From Palsa-504 sp963806335 (GTDB taxonomy: Bacteria > Actinomycetota > Actinomycetes > Streptosporangiales > Streptosporangiaceae): a stretch of 64,000 nt of DNA. The notes under the pieces were generated by a model. The model was not told where the DNA came from and made no database searches. It saw only the letters and a list, made by a program, of their open reading frames with translations. The DNA is taken from the NCBI GenBank assembly GCA_963806335.1, contig CAWDXO010000018.1:1-64000 (forward strand), given 5' to 3'. Positions 24,171 through 31,770 of the stretch are shown here, one piece after another (the first letter of the stretch is position 1; every line of letters starts with the position of its first letter). A program made the position numbers and the translations under genes.

Positions 24171-25448
24171 GTGGTCACCGGGATCCGGCTGCCCGGCCGG
24201 GATGAGCCGCTGGTGATCCCCGAGCCCGGCTGGGCGGCCAGCTACCCACCGCCTGCCAGCCGGCGGGTGTTCGCCGCCGCGCACGTCGCCGCGCGGCCTG
24301 CCGTCGGTACGCGGGCCGGCGCCGGTCCTTCGGCTGGCGCCGGCCCTTCGGCTGGCGCCGGCCCTTCGGCGGGCGCCGGCCCTTCGGCGGGCGCCGGGGA
24401 GAAGGCGGATCCGCGGGATCCGGGGGCTGTTGTCATCGACTGGGAGTCCACGATCGGCTTCCGTGATCACCTGTGGGCCTACGGGTTCGGGGTGGCCGAG
24501 GCGATGGATACCTCGCAGCGCGGCATGGGGCTGTCCTGGGCGCAGGCCAGGGAGCTGATCGCCAGGTCGGCGGCCCGGGCCGCCGAGCGCCGCGCGGCGG
24601 GATCCGCCGCCGCCCTGGCCTGCGGGGCCGGCACCGACCAGCTGGCCGACGGCCAGCGTTATCCGGTCGCCGAGATCATCGGCGCCTACGCCGAGCAGAT
24701 GGCGTTCGTGCAGGCGGCGGGGGCGCAGGTGATCCTGATGGCGAGCCGCGCCCTGGCCGCAAGCGCCCGCGGCGCCCGGGATTACCTCGAGGTGTACGGC
24801 GAGCTGCTGAGGCAGGCGGACCGGCCGGTGATCCTGCACTGGCTGGGCGAGGCCTTCGACCCGGCGCTGCGCGGCTACTGGGGCAGCGACGACTTCGACG
24901 CGGCCGCGGCCACGGTGGCGGAGCTGATCGGGCGGGCCGAAGGGAAGGTCGACGGCATCAAGCTGTCGGTGCTCCAGGCCGGCCGCGAGGTGGCGCTGCG
25001 GCGCCGGCTGCCCGCGAGCGTGCGGCTCTACACCGGGGACGACTTCAACTACGCCGAGCTGATCCGGGGCGACGCGGCTGGGCACAGCGACGCGCTGCTG
25101 GGCGCGTTCGCCGCGGTCACCGCCCCGGCCGCCGCGGCGCTGCACGCGCTTGACCGGGACGATCTGGCCAGCTATGACGCGGCGATGGGGCCGACGGTCC
25201 CGCTCAGCCGGTGCATTTTCGAGCCGCCCACCTACCACTACAAGGTCGGCGTGGCCTTCCTGGCCTGGCTGAACGGCCTGCAGCCGCACTTCGCGATGCT
25301 GGACGGCCTGCAGCGGCGGCGGCCGGCCAGGCACCTGATCCGGGTGTTCGAGCTCGCGGCGGCCGCCCGGGCGCTGACCGACCCGGAACTGGCCGCCGAG
25401 CGGATGAACGCGCTGCTGGCCACGGTGGCGGGGCCGGAACGTATATGA
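24171..25448 (+). CDS. DUF993 family protein (aldolase-like TIM barrel)
   Basis: This 425-residue protein belongs to DUF993, a family related in fold to dihydrodipicolinate synthase-type aldolases but without an established reaction. Recognisable parts are VVIDWESTIGFRDHLWAYGFGVAEAMDTSQRGMGL, CGAGTDQL, PVILHWLGEAFDPALRGYWG, KVDGIKLSVLQ (a Lys in the Schiff-base strand position) and LYTGDDFNYAELI. A low-complexity insert of AGAGPS repeats at residues 48-76 is encoded by 18-bp tandem repeats and is probably a recent expansion in a surface loop. The GTG start is 1 base after the dehydrogenase stop, and its TGA overlaps the next ATG. The context suggests cleavage or dehydration of a sugar acid or keto-cyclitol; this is inference. 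Confidence 0.85.
   Translation: MVTGIRLPGRDEPLVIPEPGWAASYPPPASRRVFAAAHVAARPAVGTRAGAGPSAGAGPSAGAGPSAGAGPSAGAGEKADPRDPGAVVIDWESTIGFRDHLWAYGFGVAEAMDTSQRGMGLSWAQARELIARSAARAAERRAAGSAAALACGAGTDQLADGQRYPVAEIIGAYAEQMAFVQAAGAQVILMASRALAASARGARDYLEVYGELLRQADRPVILHWLGEAFDPALRGYWGSDDFDAAAATVAELIGRAEGKVDGIKLSVLQAGREVALRRRLPASVRLYTGDDFNYAELIRGDAAGHSDALLGAFAAVTAPAAAALHALDRDDLASYDAAMGPTVPLSRCIFEPPTYHYKVGVAFLAWLNGLQPHFAMLDGLQRRRPARHLIRVFELAAAARALTDPELAAERMNALLATVAGPERI
24314..24399. repeat. 18-bp tandem repeat inside the DUF993 gene
   Basis: About four to five copies of an 18-bp unit (GGCGCCGGCCCTTCGGCT and close variants) encode repeated AGAGPS. The period is a multiple of three, so copy-number changes keep the frame. 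Confidence 0.85.
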
Positions 25449-26296
25449 CTGATTCTGCCGCGGCGATCGGCCTGGACCGCCTCTCACTGAACCAGGCCAC
25501 GGTCAAGCACCTCGGCCTGGCCGACGCGGTGGCCCTGTGCGTGCGACACGACATCCCGGCCATCGGGCTGTGGCGGGACCGGGTCGCGGAAACCGGGCTG
25601 GCGCGGGCCGCGGCGGTGGTCCGCGCGGCCGGACTGCACGTGTCCAGCCTGTGCCGGGGCGGCTTCTTCACCAGGGCCGACCCCGACGGACGGCAGGCCG
25701 CGCTAGCGGACAACCGGGCGGCGATCGCCGAGGCGGCCGAACTCGGCGCGGACACGCTGGTCCTGGTGTGCGGGGGGCTGGTCCCCGGCTGCCGGGACCT
25801 GGGCCTGGCCAGGCGCATGATCGCGGACGCGATCGGCGAGCTCGTACCGGACGCCCAGCGGCTTGGCGTGCGGCTCGGCATCGAGGCACTGCACCCGATG
25901 TTCTGCGCGGACCGGTGCGTGATCTCCGGACTCGGCGAAGCGCTGGACCTGGCCTTGCGGTTCCCGGCCCGCGCCGTCGGCGTGGTGGTGGACACTTATC
26001 ACGTCTGGTGGGATGCCCGGCTGCCGGACGAGATCGCCCGGGCCGGCTCGCGGATCTTCAGCTACCAGGTGTGCGACTGGGTGCTGCCGCTGCCGCAGGA
26101 CACCCTGCTCGGCCGCGGCCACCTCGGCGACGGCGTCATCGACTTCGGGCCCATCTCGGCGAGCGTGGCCGCGGCGGGCTACGACGGCTACGTCGAGGTC
26201 GAGATCTTCAATTCCGACGTCTGGGACGCGCCCGCCGACCGGACCGCCGCGACGGTCCGGGAGCGCTTCGCCGCCGTCCTCGGCGCCGCCCCCTGA
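25445..26296 (+). CDS. Sugar phosphate isomerase/epimerase-like TIM barrel protein
   Basis: This 283-residue protein is of the AP-endonuclease-2/xylose-isomerase-like TIM barrel family. The ATG at 25445 overlaps the TGA of the DUF993 gene (ATGA), so an in-frame start further upstream was not used. Metal-site motifs are visible: VRLGIEALHPMF with a Glu ligand, VVVDTYHVWWD with Asp and His, YQVCDW with Asp, LLGRGHLGDGVIDFGPI with His, and VEVEIFN with the final Glu. Members isomerise or epimerise keto-sugars and inososes using a divalent metal. It is third in the LacI-controlled operon and likely acts between the dehydrogenase and the DUF993 protein. Confidence 0.88.
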   Translation: MTDSAAAIGLDRLSLNQATVKHLGLADAVALCVRHDIPAIGLWRDRVAETGLARAAAVVRAAGLHVSSLCRGGFFTRADPDGRQAALADNRAAIAEAAELGADTLVLVCGGLVPGCRDLGLARRMIADAIGELVPDAQRLGVRLGIEALHPMFCADRCVISGLGEALDLALRFPARAVGVVVDTYHVWWDARLPDEIARAGSRIFSYQVCDWVLPLPQDTLLGRGHLGDGVIDFGPISASVAAAGYDGYVEVEIFNSDVWDAPADRTAATVRERFAAVLGAAP

Positions 26297-26331
26297 CGCA
26301 GATGCGCAAAGATCTCGGGTTGAATCGTGGC

Positions 26332-27339
26332 ATGGATGAACTGCTGCCGCCGCAGGACGACCTGGACATCCCGGCATTCTGCCAGGCCCTCGGCGTGCCC
26401 GGGCTGGCCGATATCCACACTCATTTCCTGCCGCCGCGGATGCTGCGCAAGGTCTGGAGTTACTTCGACCAGGCCGGCCCGCTGGTCGGCGTCAGCTGGC
26501 CGATCCGCTACAAGTGGAGCGACGAGGAGCGGGTGGCGCACCTGCGGGCCATGGGGGTACGGATGTTCAGCGCGCTGGCCTACGCGCACCGGCCGGAGAT
26601 GGCGGCCGACCTGAACGCGTGGACGCTGGCGTTCGCGCGGGCCACGCCGGGGTGCCTGCCGTCGGCGACGTTTTACCCGGAGCCGGGGGTGGCGGATTAC
26701 GTGCGCCAGGCGCTGGGCGCGGGCGCGCGCATCTTCAAGATCCACCTCCAGGTCGGCGGCTTCCCGCCCGATGATCCGCTGCTCGAGCCGGTATGGGGTC
26801 AGCTGGCCGAGGCCCGGGTGCCGGTGGTCGTGCACGCTGGGCACGCGCCGGCCGGCACCAGCCACACCGGCCCCGGGCCGTTCGGCTCGCTGCTGGCGCG
26901 GCATCCGGGCCTGACCGCCATCGTCGCGCACATGGGCGCGCCCGACTACGCGGCGTTCCTGCGACTGGCCGCCGACTACGAGCGGGTGGCGCTGGACACC
27001 ACCATGATCTTCACCGACTTCTTCGACAAGCTGGCCCCGTTCCCGGCCAGCGCGCTGCCGCTGGCGCGCGAGCTCGGGCTGGCCGGCAAGGTCCTGCTCG
27101 GCAGCGACTTCCCCAACATCCCCTACCCCTACGCGCGGCAGATCGCGGGGCTGGTCAGGCTGGGGTTCGGCGACGCGTGGCTGCGCGCCGTCTGCTGGGA
27201 GAATCCCGTGGCGATGTTCGGCGGTACCGGTGACGACCTTCGATCGGGGCGGAGCTTACCGGCGGTGGGTGTCGCGGACGGTGCGGACCACGCGCGCGTG
27301 CTCCCGCATGGTCTCGGTGCCAGCCGCTCCCGTTCGTAG
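26332..27339 (+). CDS. Amidohydrolase-2 family metal-dependent hydrolase
   Basis: A TIM-barrel amidohydrolase of about 335 residues. It has the HxH pair (LADIHTHFLP), a third His in VPVVVHAGHA, a fourth in TAIVAHMGAPD and the catalytic Asp in VLLGSDFPN, followed by the usual CWENPVAMFG helix. The family hydrolyses lactones and amides or decarboxylates aromatic acids. In this operon a lactonase-type step on a sugar acid is plausible but unproven. An ATG at 26302 is an alternative start; neither has a clear ribosome site. After the normal end (about residue 297) the frame runs on for some 38 unrelated residues and overlaps the remnant gene on the other strand, so the original stop may have been lost at a deletion junction. 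Confidence 0.82.
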   Translation: MDELLPPQDDLDIPAFCQALGVPGLADIHTHFLPPRMLRKVWSYFDQAGPLVGVSWPIRYKWSDEERVAHLRAMGVRMFSALAYAHRPEMAADLNAWTLAFARATPGCLPSATFYPEPGVADYVRQALGAGARIFKIHLQVGGFPPDDPLLEPVWGQLAEARVPVVVHAGHAPAGTSHTGPGPFGSLLARHPGLTAIVAHMGAPDYAAFLRLAADYERVALDTTMIFTDFFDKLAPFPASALPLARELGLAGKVLLGSDFPNIPYPYARQIAGLVRLGFGDAWLRAVCWENPVAMFGGTGDDLRSGRSLPAVGVADGADHARVLPHGLGASRSRS

Positions 27340-27491
27340 CCGACCCACGCCGCCCGGGGACCGGTCTCGCCGTCTGGCAGCGCGAACACCAGGTCACCGA
27401 AGAAGCCGGCCGCGGCGCGCAGCGCCGAATCAGCCGAGTCCGCCGGCAGGCTCCCCACCAGCAACAGCTCACTGTTCACCCGCGGCGCCAC
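27321..27491 (-). pseudogene. 5' remnant of an unknown gene
   Basis: About 57 codons from GTG 27491 read ELLLVGSLPADSADSALRA and later VFALPDGETGPRAAWVGYER, which looks like the N-terminus of a family of about 350 residues related to methionine-synthase/uroporphyrinogen-decarboxylase folds. After that the frame loses all protein-like character and runs into the amidohydrolase tail on the opposite strand. The 3' part has most likely been deleted. The family assignment is from memory of similar N-termini and is uncertain. Confidence 0.45.
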
Positions 27492-27545
27492 GGCGCCTCC
27501 TTCCTCGCGATCGCCAGCTAGCTGAGGATGCTCTAGGCGGCGGGG

Positions 27546-28316
27546 TTAAGAAGCCGCGGGATTCTCGGCCGCGTCAGCTTGCTGCGCCTCGGGGGCGAGC
27601 GTGACGCCTTCCTCGCGGTAGAACAGCCGGTGGAGCACGGCGGCGAGCGCGCCGCCGACCAGGGGCGCCACGATGAAGAGCCAGACCTGGCTGAGGGCCG
27701 TGCCGCCGACGACGAGGGCCGGGCCGAGGCTGCGGGCCGGGTTCACCGAGGTGCCGGTGATCGGAATGCCGACGAGATGGACCACGGTCAGGGTCAGGCC
27801 GATGGCGATGGCCGCCGTCGCCGCGTTGCCCGTCGCCGAGGTCACCCGGAGGATGACGAAGACGAAGATAGCCGTCAAGATCATCTCGAAGACGAAGGCC
27901 CCGCCCGCGCCGATGTGGATCATCGATGCCTTGCCCCAGCCGTCGGTTCCCAGCCCGGTGACGGACCGGCTGTACAGAGGCGAGGTGGTGAACGTTCCCC
28001 ACAGCACGAGCGCGCCGACGATCCCGCCGGCGAACTGGGCGATCCAGTAGCCGACGGCTTCGGTCAGCGGGAGCCGGCGCGCGAGCAGCGCCCCCATCGT
28101 CACCGCCGGGTTGACATGGCAGCCAGATATCGGCCCGATCATGTACACCAGCGCCAGCAGGGTCAGGCCGAAGGCCAGCGCGGTGGCTACCACCCCGGCC
28201 GCCACGCTGCCGCCGTCGAACTTGAAGCCGAACATCAGCGTGGCCACGCCGACGGCGAAAAACACCAGGATCGCCGTGCCCAGGAACTCAGCAGCGAGCT
28301 TTCGTATCATTGGCAC
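27546..28316 (-). CDS. aqpZ: Aquaporin Z-like water channel
   Basis: This 256-residue MIP-family channel has six transmembrane helices and two NPA boxes (HVNPAVT, residues 69-71; SVNPARS, residues 192-194). The selectivity-filter residues fall at F49, H180, T189 and R195, with the same spacing as F43, H174, T183 and R189 of E. coli AqpZ, so a water rather than glycerol channel is predicted. The C-terminal tail of about 25 residues is acidic and Ala-rich. It stands alone on the minus strand. Upstream is an AT-rich promoter region with repeated TTGCAA boxes. Confidence 0.93.
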   Translation of the reverse strand: MPMIRKLAAEFLGTAILVFFAVGVATLMFGFKFDGGSVAAGVVATALAFGLTLLALVYMIGPISGCHVNPAVTMGALLARRLPLTEAVGYWIAQFAGGIVGALVLWGTFTTSPLYSRSVTGLGTDGWGKASMIHIGAGGAFVFEMILTAIFVFVILRVTSATGNAATAAIAIGLTLTVVHLVGIPITGTSVNPARSLGPALVVGGTALSQVWLFIVAPLVGGALAAVLHRLFYREEGVTLAPEAQQADAAENPAAS

Positions 28317-28631
28317 CCCTCCGTTTGCGTATTAACGATTACGACGCTACGGGATGCTCTGCCCCCGGTGCAGGACGGGGCGGCGGGCTGCGGGCCGGGA
28401 GGTCAACGCACGTGCCGAACAGGGAAAGCACCTGTGCGCCTAGGTACCACTGGTACTCCGGACTCGCGACGCCCCCGCGCTTTATCCCGGCCACCCGGTT
28501 AATTAATTGCTTTATAGTCGCAATTGCAAGTTAGTTGCAATAATTTGCCGGAGGGCATAAGCTAGTAATTGATAGGAACGGGGATTGGTGATTACGGTAC
28601 GGCTGAGCGCCTAGCCGTGAAGGACCCGGAG
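28317..28631. other. AT-rich intergenic region upstream of aqpZ
   Basis: No gene is visible. The stretch at 28495-28590 is far richer in A+T than its surroundings, with TTAATTAATTGC, GCAATTGC and two TTGCAA boxes. It probably includes the aqpZ promoter and perhaps DNA that arrived with the neighbouring mobile element. Confidence 0.5.
28520..28540. promoter_or_regulatory. Paired TTGCAA boxes
   Basis: TTGCAA, itself palindromic, occurs at 28524-28529 and 28535-28540 with a five-base spacer, and the first overlaps the palindrome GCAATTGC. Eleven-base spacing puts both on the same DNA face. The bound regulator is unknown. Confidence 0.35.
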
Positions 28632-28907
28632 CTAGGGCAGGGCGAGGGCGAGGGTCCTGGCCCGCGGCGGGACCAGCACGGCGGTGCTGGCGCCGTACTG
28701 GTGCACCAGCGTGGTGAAGTGGCCGGGATCCCCGGTGTTGTGCTCGATCGCCTCGTAGTGCATGGGGATGACGTACGAGGGCTCCACCTGCGAGCAAAGC
28801 CAGGCCGCCTCGGTCTCGTTCATGTTGCCGACCAGTCCGGCCGCTTCCCGCATGTGGTCACGGCCGTTGATGGGCACCATCAGCACATCGGGCGCCAGCG
28901 CGCTCAC
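28632..28907 (-). pseudogene. 3' fragment of an MBL-fold hydrolase (UlaG-like)
   Basis: The 91 codons match the C-terminal third of metallo-beta-lactamase-fold hydrolases of the UlaG (ascorbate-6-phosphate lactonase) type: DVLMVPINGRDH, LVGNMNETEAAWL and PSYVIPMHYEAI, which contribute the later metal-binding residues. The N-terminal domain with the HxHxDH motif is missing. The frame opens at a chance GTG immediately after a TAG, and the truncated TnpB gene begins at the same point on the other strand. The simplest reading is that insertion or deletion at a mobile element removed the 5' part of this gene and the 5' part of tnpB together. Confidence 0.75.
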
Positions 28908-29936
28908 CTAGGCACGGGCCGAGCATCCTTGGCTGGCCGCCGGCTCCCAGACCGTCCAGCAGCAAGCCCTGCGCGACTTCGCCCAGGCCATGGCCGCGTT
29001 CTTCGACCCAGCCAACCCGGCCCGGCGGCCGTCGTGGTGCAAGGCCGGCCGACACGAGGGCTTCCGCATCGTCGGGCGCGGCAGGCAGTGGGACGTGCAC
29101 CGCGTGTCCCGGAAGGACGGCCAGGTCTGGGTGCCCAAAGCCGGATGGGTGCGATTCCGCTGGTCCCGCGCCGTGCCCGCGAGCGTGAAGTCCTACCGGG
29201 TCACGATGGACTGCGCCGGGCGCTGGCATGTCGCCTTCGCGGTGATCCCCGAGCCGATCCCGGCACCCAGTAACGGCCAGGCCGTGGGCATTGACCGGGG
29301 GGTGGTAGTGTCCGCGGCGCTGTCCACCGGCGAGCTGCTGCATTGCCCCGATCTGACCAGGCGGGAGCGGATCAGGCTGGGGCGGCTGCGGCGCAGATTG
29401 GCCCGCGCGAAGCGGGGCTCGAACCGCCGCGGCCGGGTCAAGCACGCGATCGCCCGGCTGCGCGCCCGGGAGACCGACCGGCGCAAGGACTGGGCCGAGA
29501 AGGTGTCCACGGACATCGCGCGGCGGTTCGAGGTGATCCGGGTCGAGGACCTGCAGATCGGTAACATGACCCGGTCCGCGAGGGGTACGCGGGACAATCC
29601 CGGCCGGAACGTCCGGGCGAAGGCGGGGTTGAACCGGGGCATCTTGGGGTCGGGGTGGGGGTTGCGGTGCGCCGGCTGGCGGAGAAGGCGCCGGGCCGGG
29701 TGGAGAAGGTCAAGCCGCATTACACGAGTCAGCGGTGCTCGGCGTGCGGGCAGGTGGACCGGGACTCGCGTGAGAGCCAAGCCCTCTTCCGGTGCACTGC
29801 CTGCGGTTTCGCCGGCCACGCGGACGTGAACGCGGCCATCAAGATCGCGGCGGGGCACGCCGTGACTGCGCAGGGAGGCTTCCGGGATGCCGGGCCGGTG
29901 AACCGCGAACCTCACCTGCTGCTCCCATCGGCGTAG
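28908..29936 (+). pseudogene. tnpB: TnpB (RNA-guided nuclease of IS200/IS605-type element), truncated and frameshifted
   Basis: The sequence encodes a TnpB lacking about its first 60 residues; the first family-like residues are AEHPWLAAGSQTVQQQALRD. The three RuvC carboxylates are still present: Asp in VGIDRGVVVSAAL, Glu in IRVEDLQIGNM and Asp in HADVNAAIKIA, the last after the zinc ribbon CSACGQV and FRCTACGF. A single-base shift near 29650 separates the first two from the zinc ribbon and third Asp. The gene cannot give an active protein as it stands. No TnpA gene is nearby. The 3' end is followed by the element's right-end hairpin, 15-20 bases before the stop of the convergent phosphatase gene. 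Confidence 0.85.
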
Positions 29937-29952
29937 TGGCTGGAATCCCCCG

Positions 29953-29966
29953 CCCTCGCGCGAGGG
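29953..29966. ncRNA. Right-end hairpin / omega-RNA 3' scaffold of the TnpB element
   Basis: CCCTCG (29953-29958) pairs with CGAGGG (29961-29966) inside the string GGAATCCCCCGCCCTCG...GAGGGAGGATGTCAA, the usual end of TnpB-type elements, where the guide RNA's conserved part terminates. The bases after about 29975 would be the guide. The RNA call is inferred from family knowledge. Confidence 0.45.
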
Positions 29967-29984
29967 AGGATGTCAAGTTTTGAC

Positions 29985-30593
29985 TTAACGGTCGTCGCTC
30001 AGAATGGGCTCGGGCAAGGTGCCCGCGTTGTGCTCGAGCAGCCGCCAGCGGTCGTGGCGCCGGCCGACAACCGACCACGAGCAGTTGGATAGCGGGCCGA
30101 GCGCGCCGAACACCTCCGGCGGCATGCCGAGCAGCCGGGACATTCCGAGCCGGAGCGCGGCGCCGTGGCTGACCACCACGGCGAGGCCGGTGTCGCTGAG
30201 CGCGGTGGCGGTGCGCTGCAGCGCGGCGCAGACCCGGTCCGCGACCACGAGGGTGGGCTCGCCGTCGGGCGGGTTCCACCTCGCGTGTTCGGCCGGGTAC
30301 CTGGCGCGGATCTCGGTGTCGGTCAGGCCCTCCCAGCAGCCGCCGTGCCGCTCGCGCAGGTCCTTGTCGAGGATCACGTCGAGGCCGGTCAGGCGGGCCA
30401 GCGGGGCGGCGGTATTCGTCGCGCGGCTCAGGTCAGAGGAGACGATCATGTCCGGACGCAGCCCGGCCAGCAGCCGGGCGGCCCGCTCGGCCTGCGCCTG
30501 CCCGGTCTGGTCAAGCGGGATGTCGCTTTGCCCCTGGAACCGGCGTTCGGCGTTCCATGCCGTCTGGCCGTGCCGCCACAGCACGAGCCGCAC
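29985..30593 (-). CDS. Histidine phosphatase (phosphoglycerate mutase-like)
   Basis: This 202-residue member of the branch-1 histidine phosphatases has the N-terminal phospho-acceptor motif LWRHGQTAWN (H8), the arginine in VSSDLSRATNTA, DLRERHGGCWEGLTD with the acid catalyst region, and the second active-site histidine in VVVSHGAALR. Bacterial relatives dephosphorylate small metabolites such as glucosyl-3-phosphoglycerate or cobalamin intermediates; the substrate here is unknown. The GTG start lies 8 bases after the rsfS stop, and nadD-rsfS-phosphatase is a standard actinobacterial order. It ends the operon; a mobile element abuts its 3' end. Confidence 0.88.
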   Translation of the reverse strand: MRLVLWRHGQTAWNAERRFQGQSDIPLDQTGQAQAERAARLLAGLRPDMIVSSDLSRATNTAAPLARLTGLDVILDKDLRERHGGCWEGLTDTEIRARYPAEHARWNPPDGEPTLVVADRVCAALQRTATALSDTGLAVVVSHGAALRLGMSRLLGMPPEVFGALGPLSNCSWSVVGRRHDRWRLLEHNAGTLPEPILSDDR

Positions 30594-30601
30594 CGGGTCG
30601 C

Positions 30602-30985
30602 TCAGCTTGTGCTCCCCGGGTTAACGACGAGTTCGGGCAGCGGGATCGGCGGGCAGTCCTTCCAGATCCGCTCGAGGGAGTAGTACGTGCGCTCTTCGGA
30701 GTGCTGCACGTGGATCACCACGTCGAGGTAGTCGAGCAGGACCCAGCGGCCCTCCCGCTCGCCCTCGCGGCGGACGAGCCCGGCGCCCGCCTGGCGCATC
30801 CGCAGTTCGATCTCGTCGACGATGGACCGGACCTGCCGGTCGTTGGACGCCGAGCAGATGACGAACGCGTCGGTGATGACTAGCTGGTCGCTCACGTCGT
30901 AAGCGATTATGCCGTCGGCCAGCTTGTCCGCCGCGGCCAGCGCCGCGGTCTCCACAAGCTCGACGGCCCTTGGTGTGGCAGTCAC
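30602..30985 (-). CDS. rsfS: Ribosome silencing factor RsfS
   Basis: The 127-residue protein matches the RsfS/Iojap family: DKLADGIIAYDVSDQLVITDAFVICSASNDRQV, then EGEREGRWVLLDYLDVVIHVQH and the C-terminal YSLERIWKDCP. It binds ribosomal protein uL14 on the large subunit and blocks joining of the small subunit when nutrients are short. The start is GTG at 30985. It lies between nadD and the histidine phosphatase, the conserved actinobacterial arrangement. Length and motifs are normal. Confidence 0.95.
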   Translation of the reverse strand: MTATPRAVELVETAALAAADKLADGIIAYDVSDQLVITDAFVICSASNDRQVRSIVDEIELRMRQAGAGLVRREGEREGRWVLLDYLDVVIHVQHSEERTYYSLERIWKDCPPIPLPELVVNPGSTS

Positions 30986-31073
30986 GAGTGCTTGCCGGCC
31001 TCCTTCAGTAGGCTCGCTGTCTTTCTACCCTCTCACGGAGGATGTCCCGTTCCTATGTCCTGCCCGCGGCGAC

Positions 31074-31700
31074 TCAGGAGGGGGCGGCACTTGCCTCCGT
31101 GCCTTCGCGTACCTGTGCCTTCGCGTACAGCCCGCGCTTGGCGATGTACTGCACGACTCCGTCCGGCACCAGGTACCAGACCGGCTGGCCCGTCTCCACC
31201 CGGGCCCGGCACTCGGTCGAGGAAATGGCCAGCGCCGGGATCTCCACCAGGCTCACCTTCCCATCGGGCAGCCCCGCCCCCGACAGCCGGTGACCCGGCC
31301 TGGTGCAACCGACAAAGTGCGCGAGGCTGAACAGCTCGTCCACATCGTGCCAGGTCAGCATCTTCGCCAGCGCGTCCGCGCCGGTAATGAAGAACAGCTC
31401 GTCATCCGGCCCGGCGGCGGCGCGTATTTCGCGCAGCGTGTCGATGGTGTAAGTCGGCCCCGGCCGGTCGATGTCCACCCGGCTGACGTTGAACTTGGGA
31501 TTCGACGCGGTCGCGATCACCGTCATCAGGTACCGGTCCTCGGCGGGCGAGACGGCGCGGTACTCCTTCTGGTAGGGCTGGCCGGTCGGCACGAACTTGA
31601 CCTCGTCCAGCGCGAAGTCGTGGCCGACCTCGCTGGCGGCGACCAGGTGGCCGTGGTGAACGGGGTCGAACGTGCCGCCCATCACACCGATCCGTCGCAT
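31074..31700 (-). CDS. nadD: Nicotinate-nucleotide adenylyltransferase
   Basis: The 208-residue enzyme transfers AMP from ATP to nicotinate mononucleotide in NAD synthesis. Motifs are MGGTFDPVHHGHL at the N-terminus with the HxGH ATP site and a C-terminal ISSTECRARV (ISSTxxR). The ATG at 31700 was chosen because it directly precedes RRIGVMGGTFDP, while an in-frame extension to 31814 has no family similarity and would overlap the upstream peptidase's start region. The rsfS gene follows downstream. In many actinobacteria proA precedes nadD; here a divergent M48 peptidase does. Confidence 0.95.
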   Translation of the reverse strand: MRRIGVMGGTFDPVHHGHLVAASEVGHDFALDEVKFVPTGQPYQKEYRAVSPAEDRYLMTVIATASNPKFNVSRVDIDRPGPTYTIDTLREIRAAAGPDDELFFITGADALAKMLTWHDVDELFSLAHFVGCTRPGHRLSGAGLPDGKVSLVEIPALAISSTECRARVETGQPVWYLVPDGVVQYIAKRGLYAKAQVREGTEASAAPS

Positions 31701-31770
31701 CGCTAATGCCCTCTCATGAGGTCGTATCGTACCGGCCCAATTGCCCGGCAGTCGGGGTACTATTCGAGAT

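Noticed and set aside
25537..26331. A long upstream extension of the amidohydrolase frame
   Set aside because: It overlaps the isomerase gene in another frame and is Arg/Gly-rich; the true start is at 26332 or 26302.
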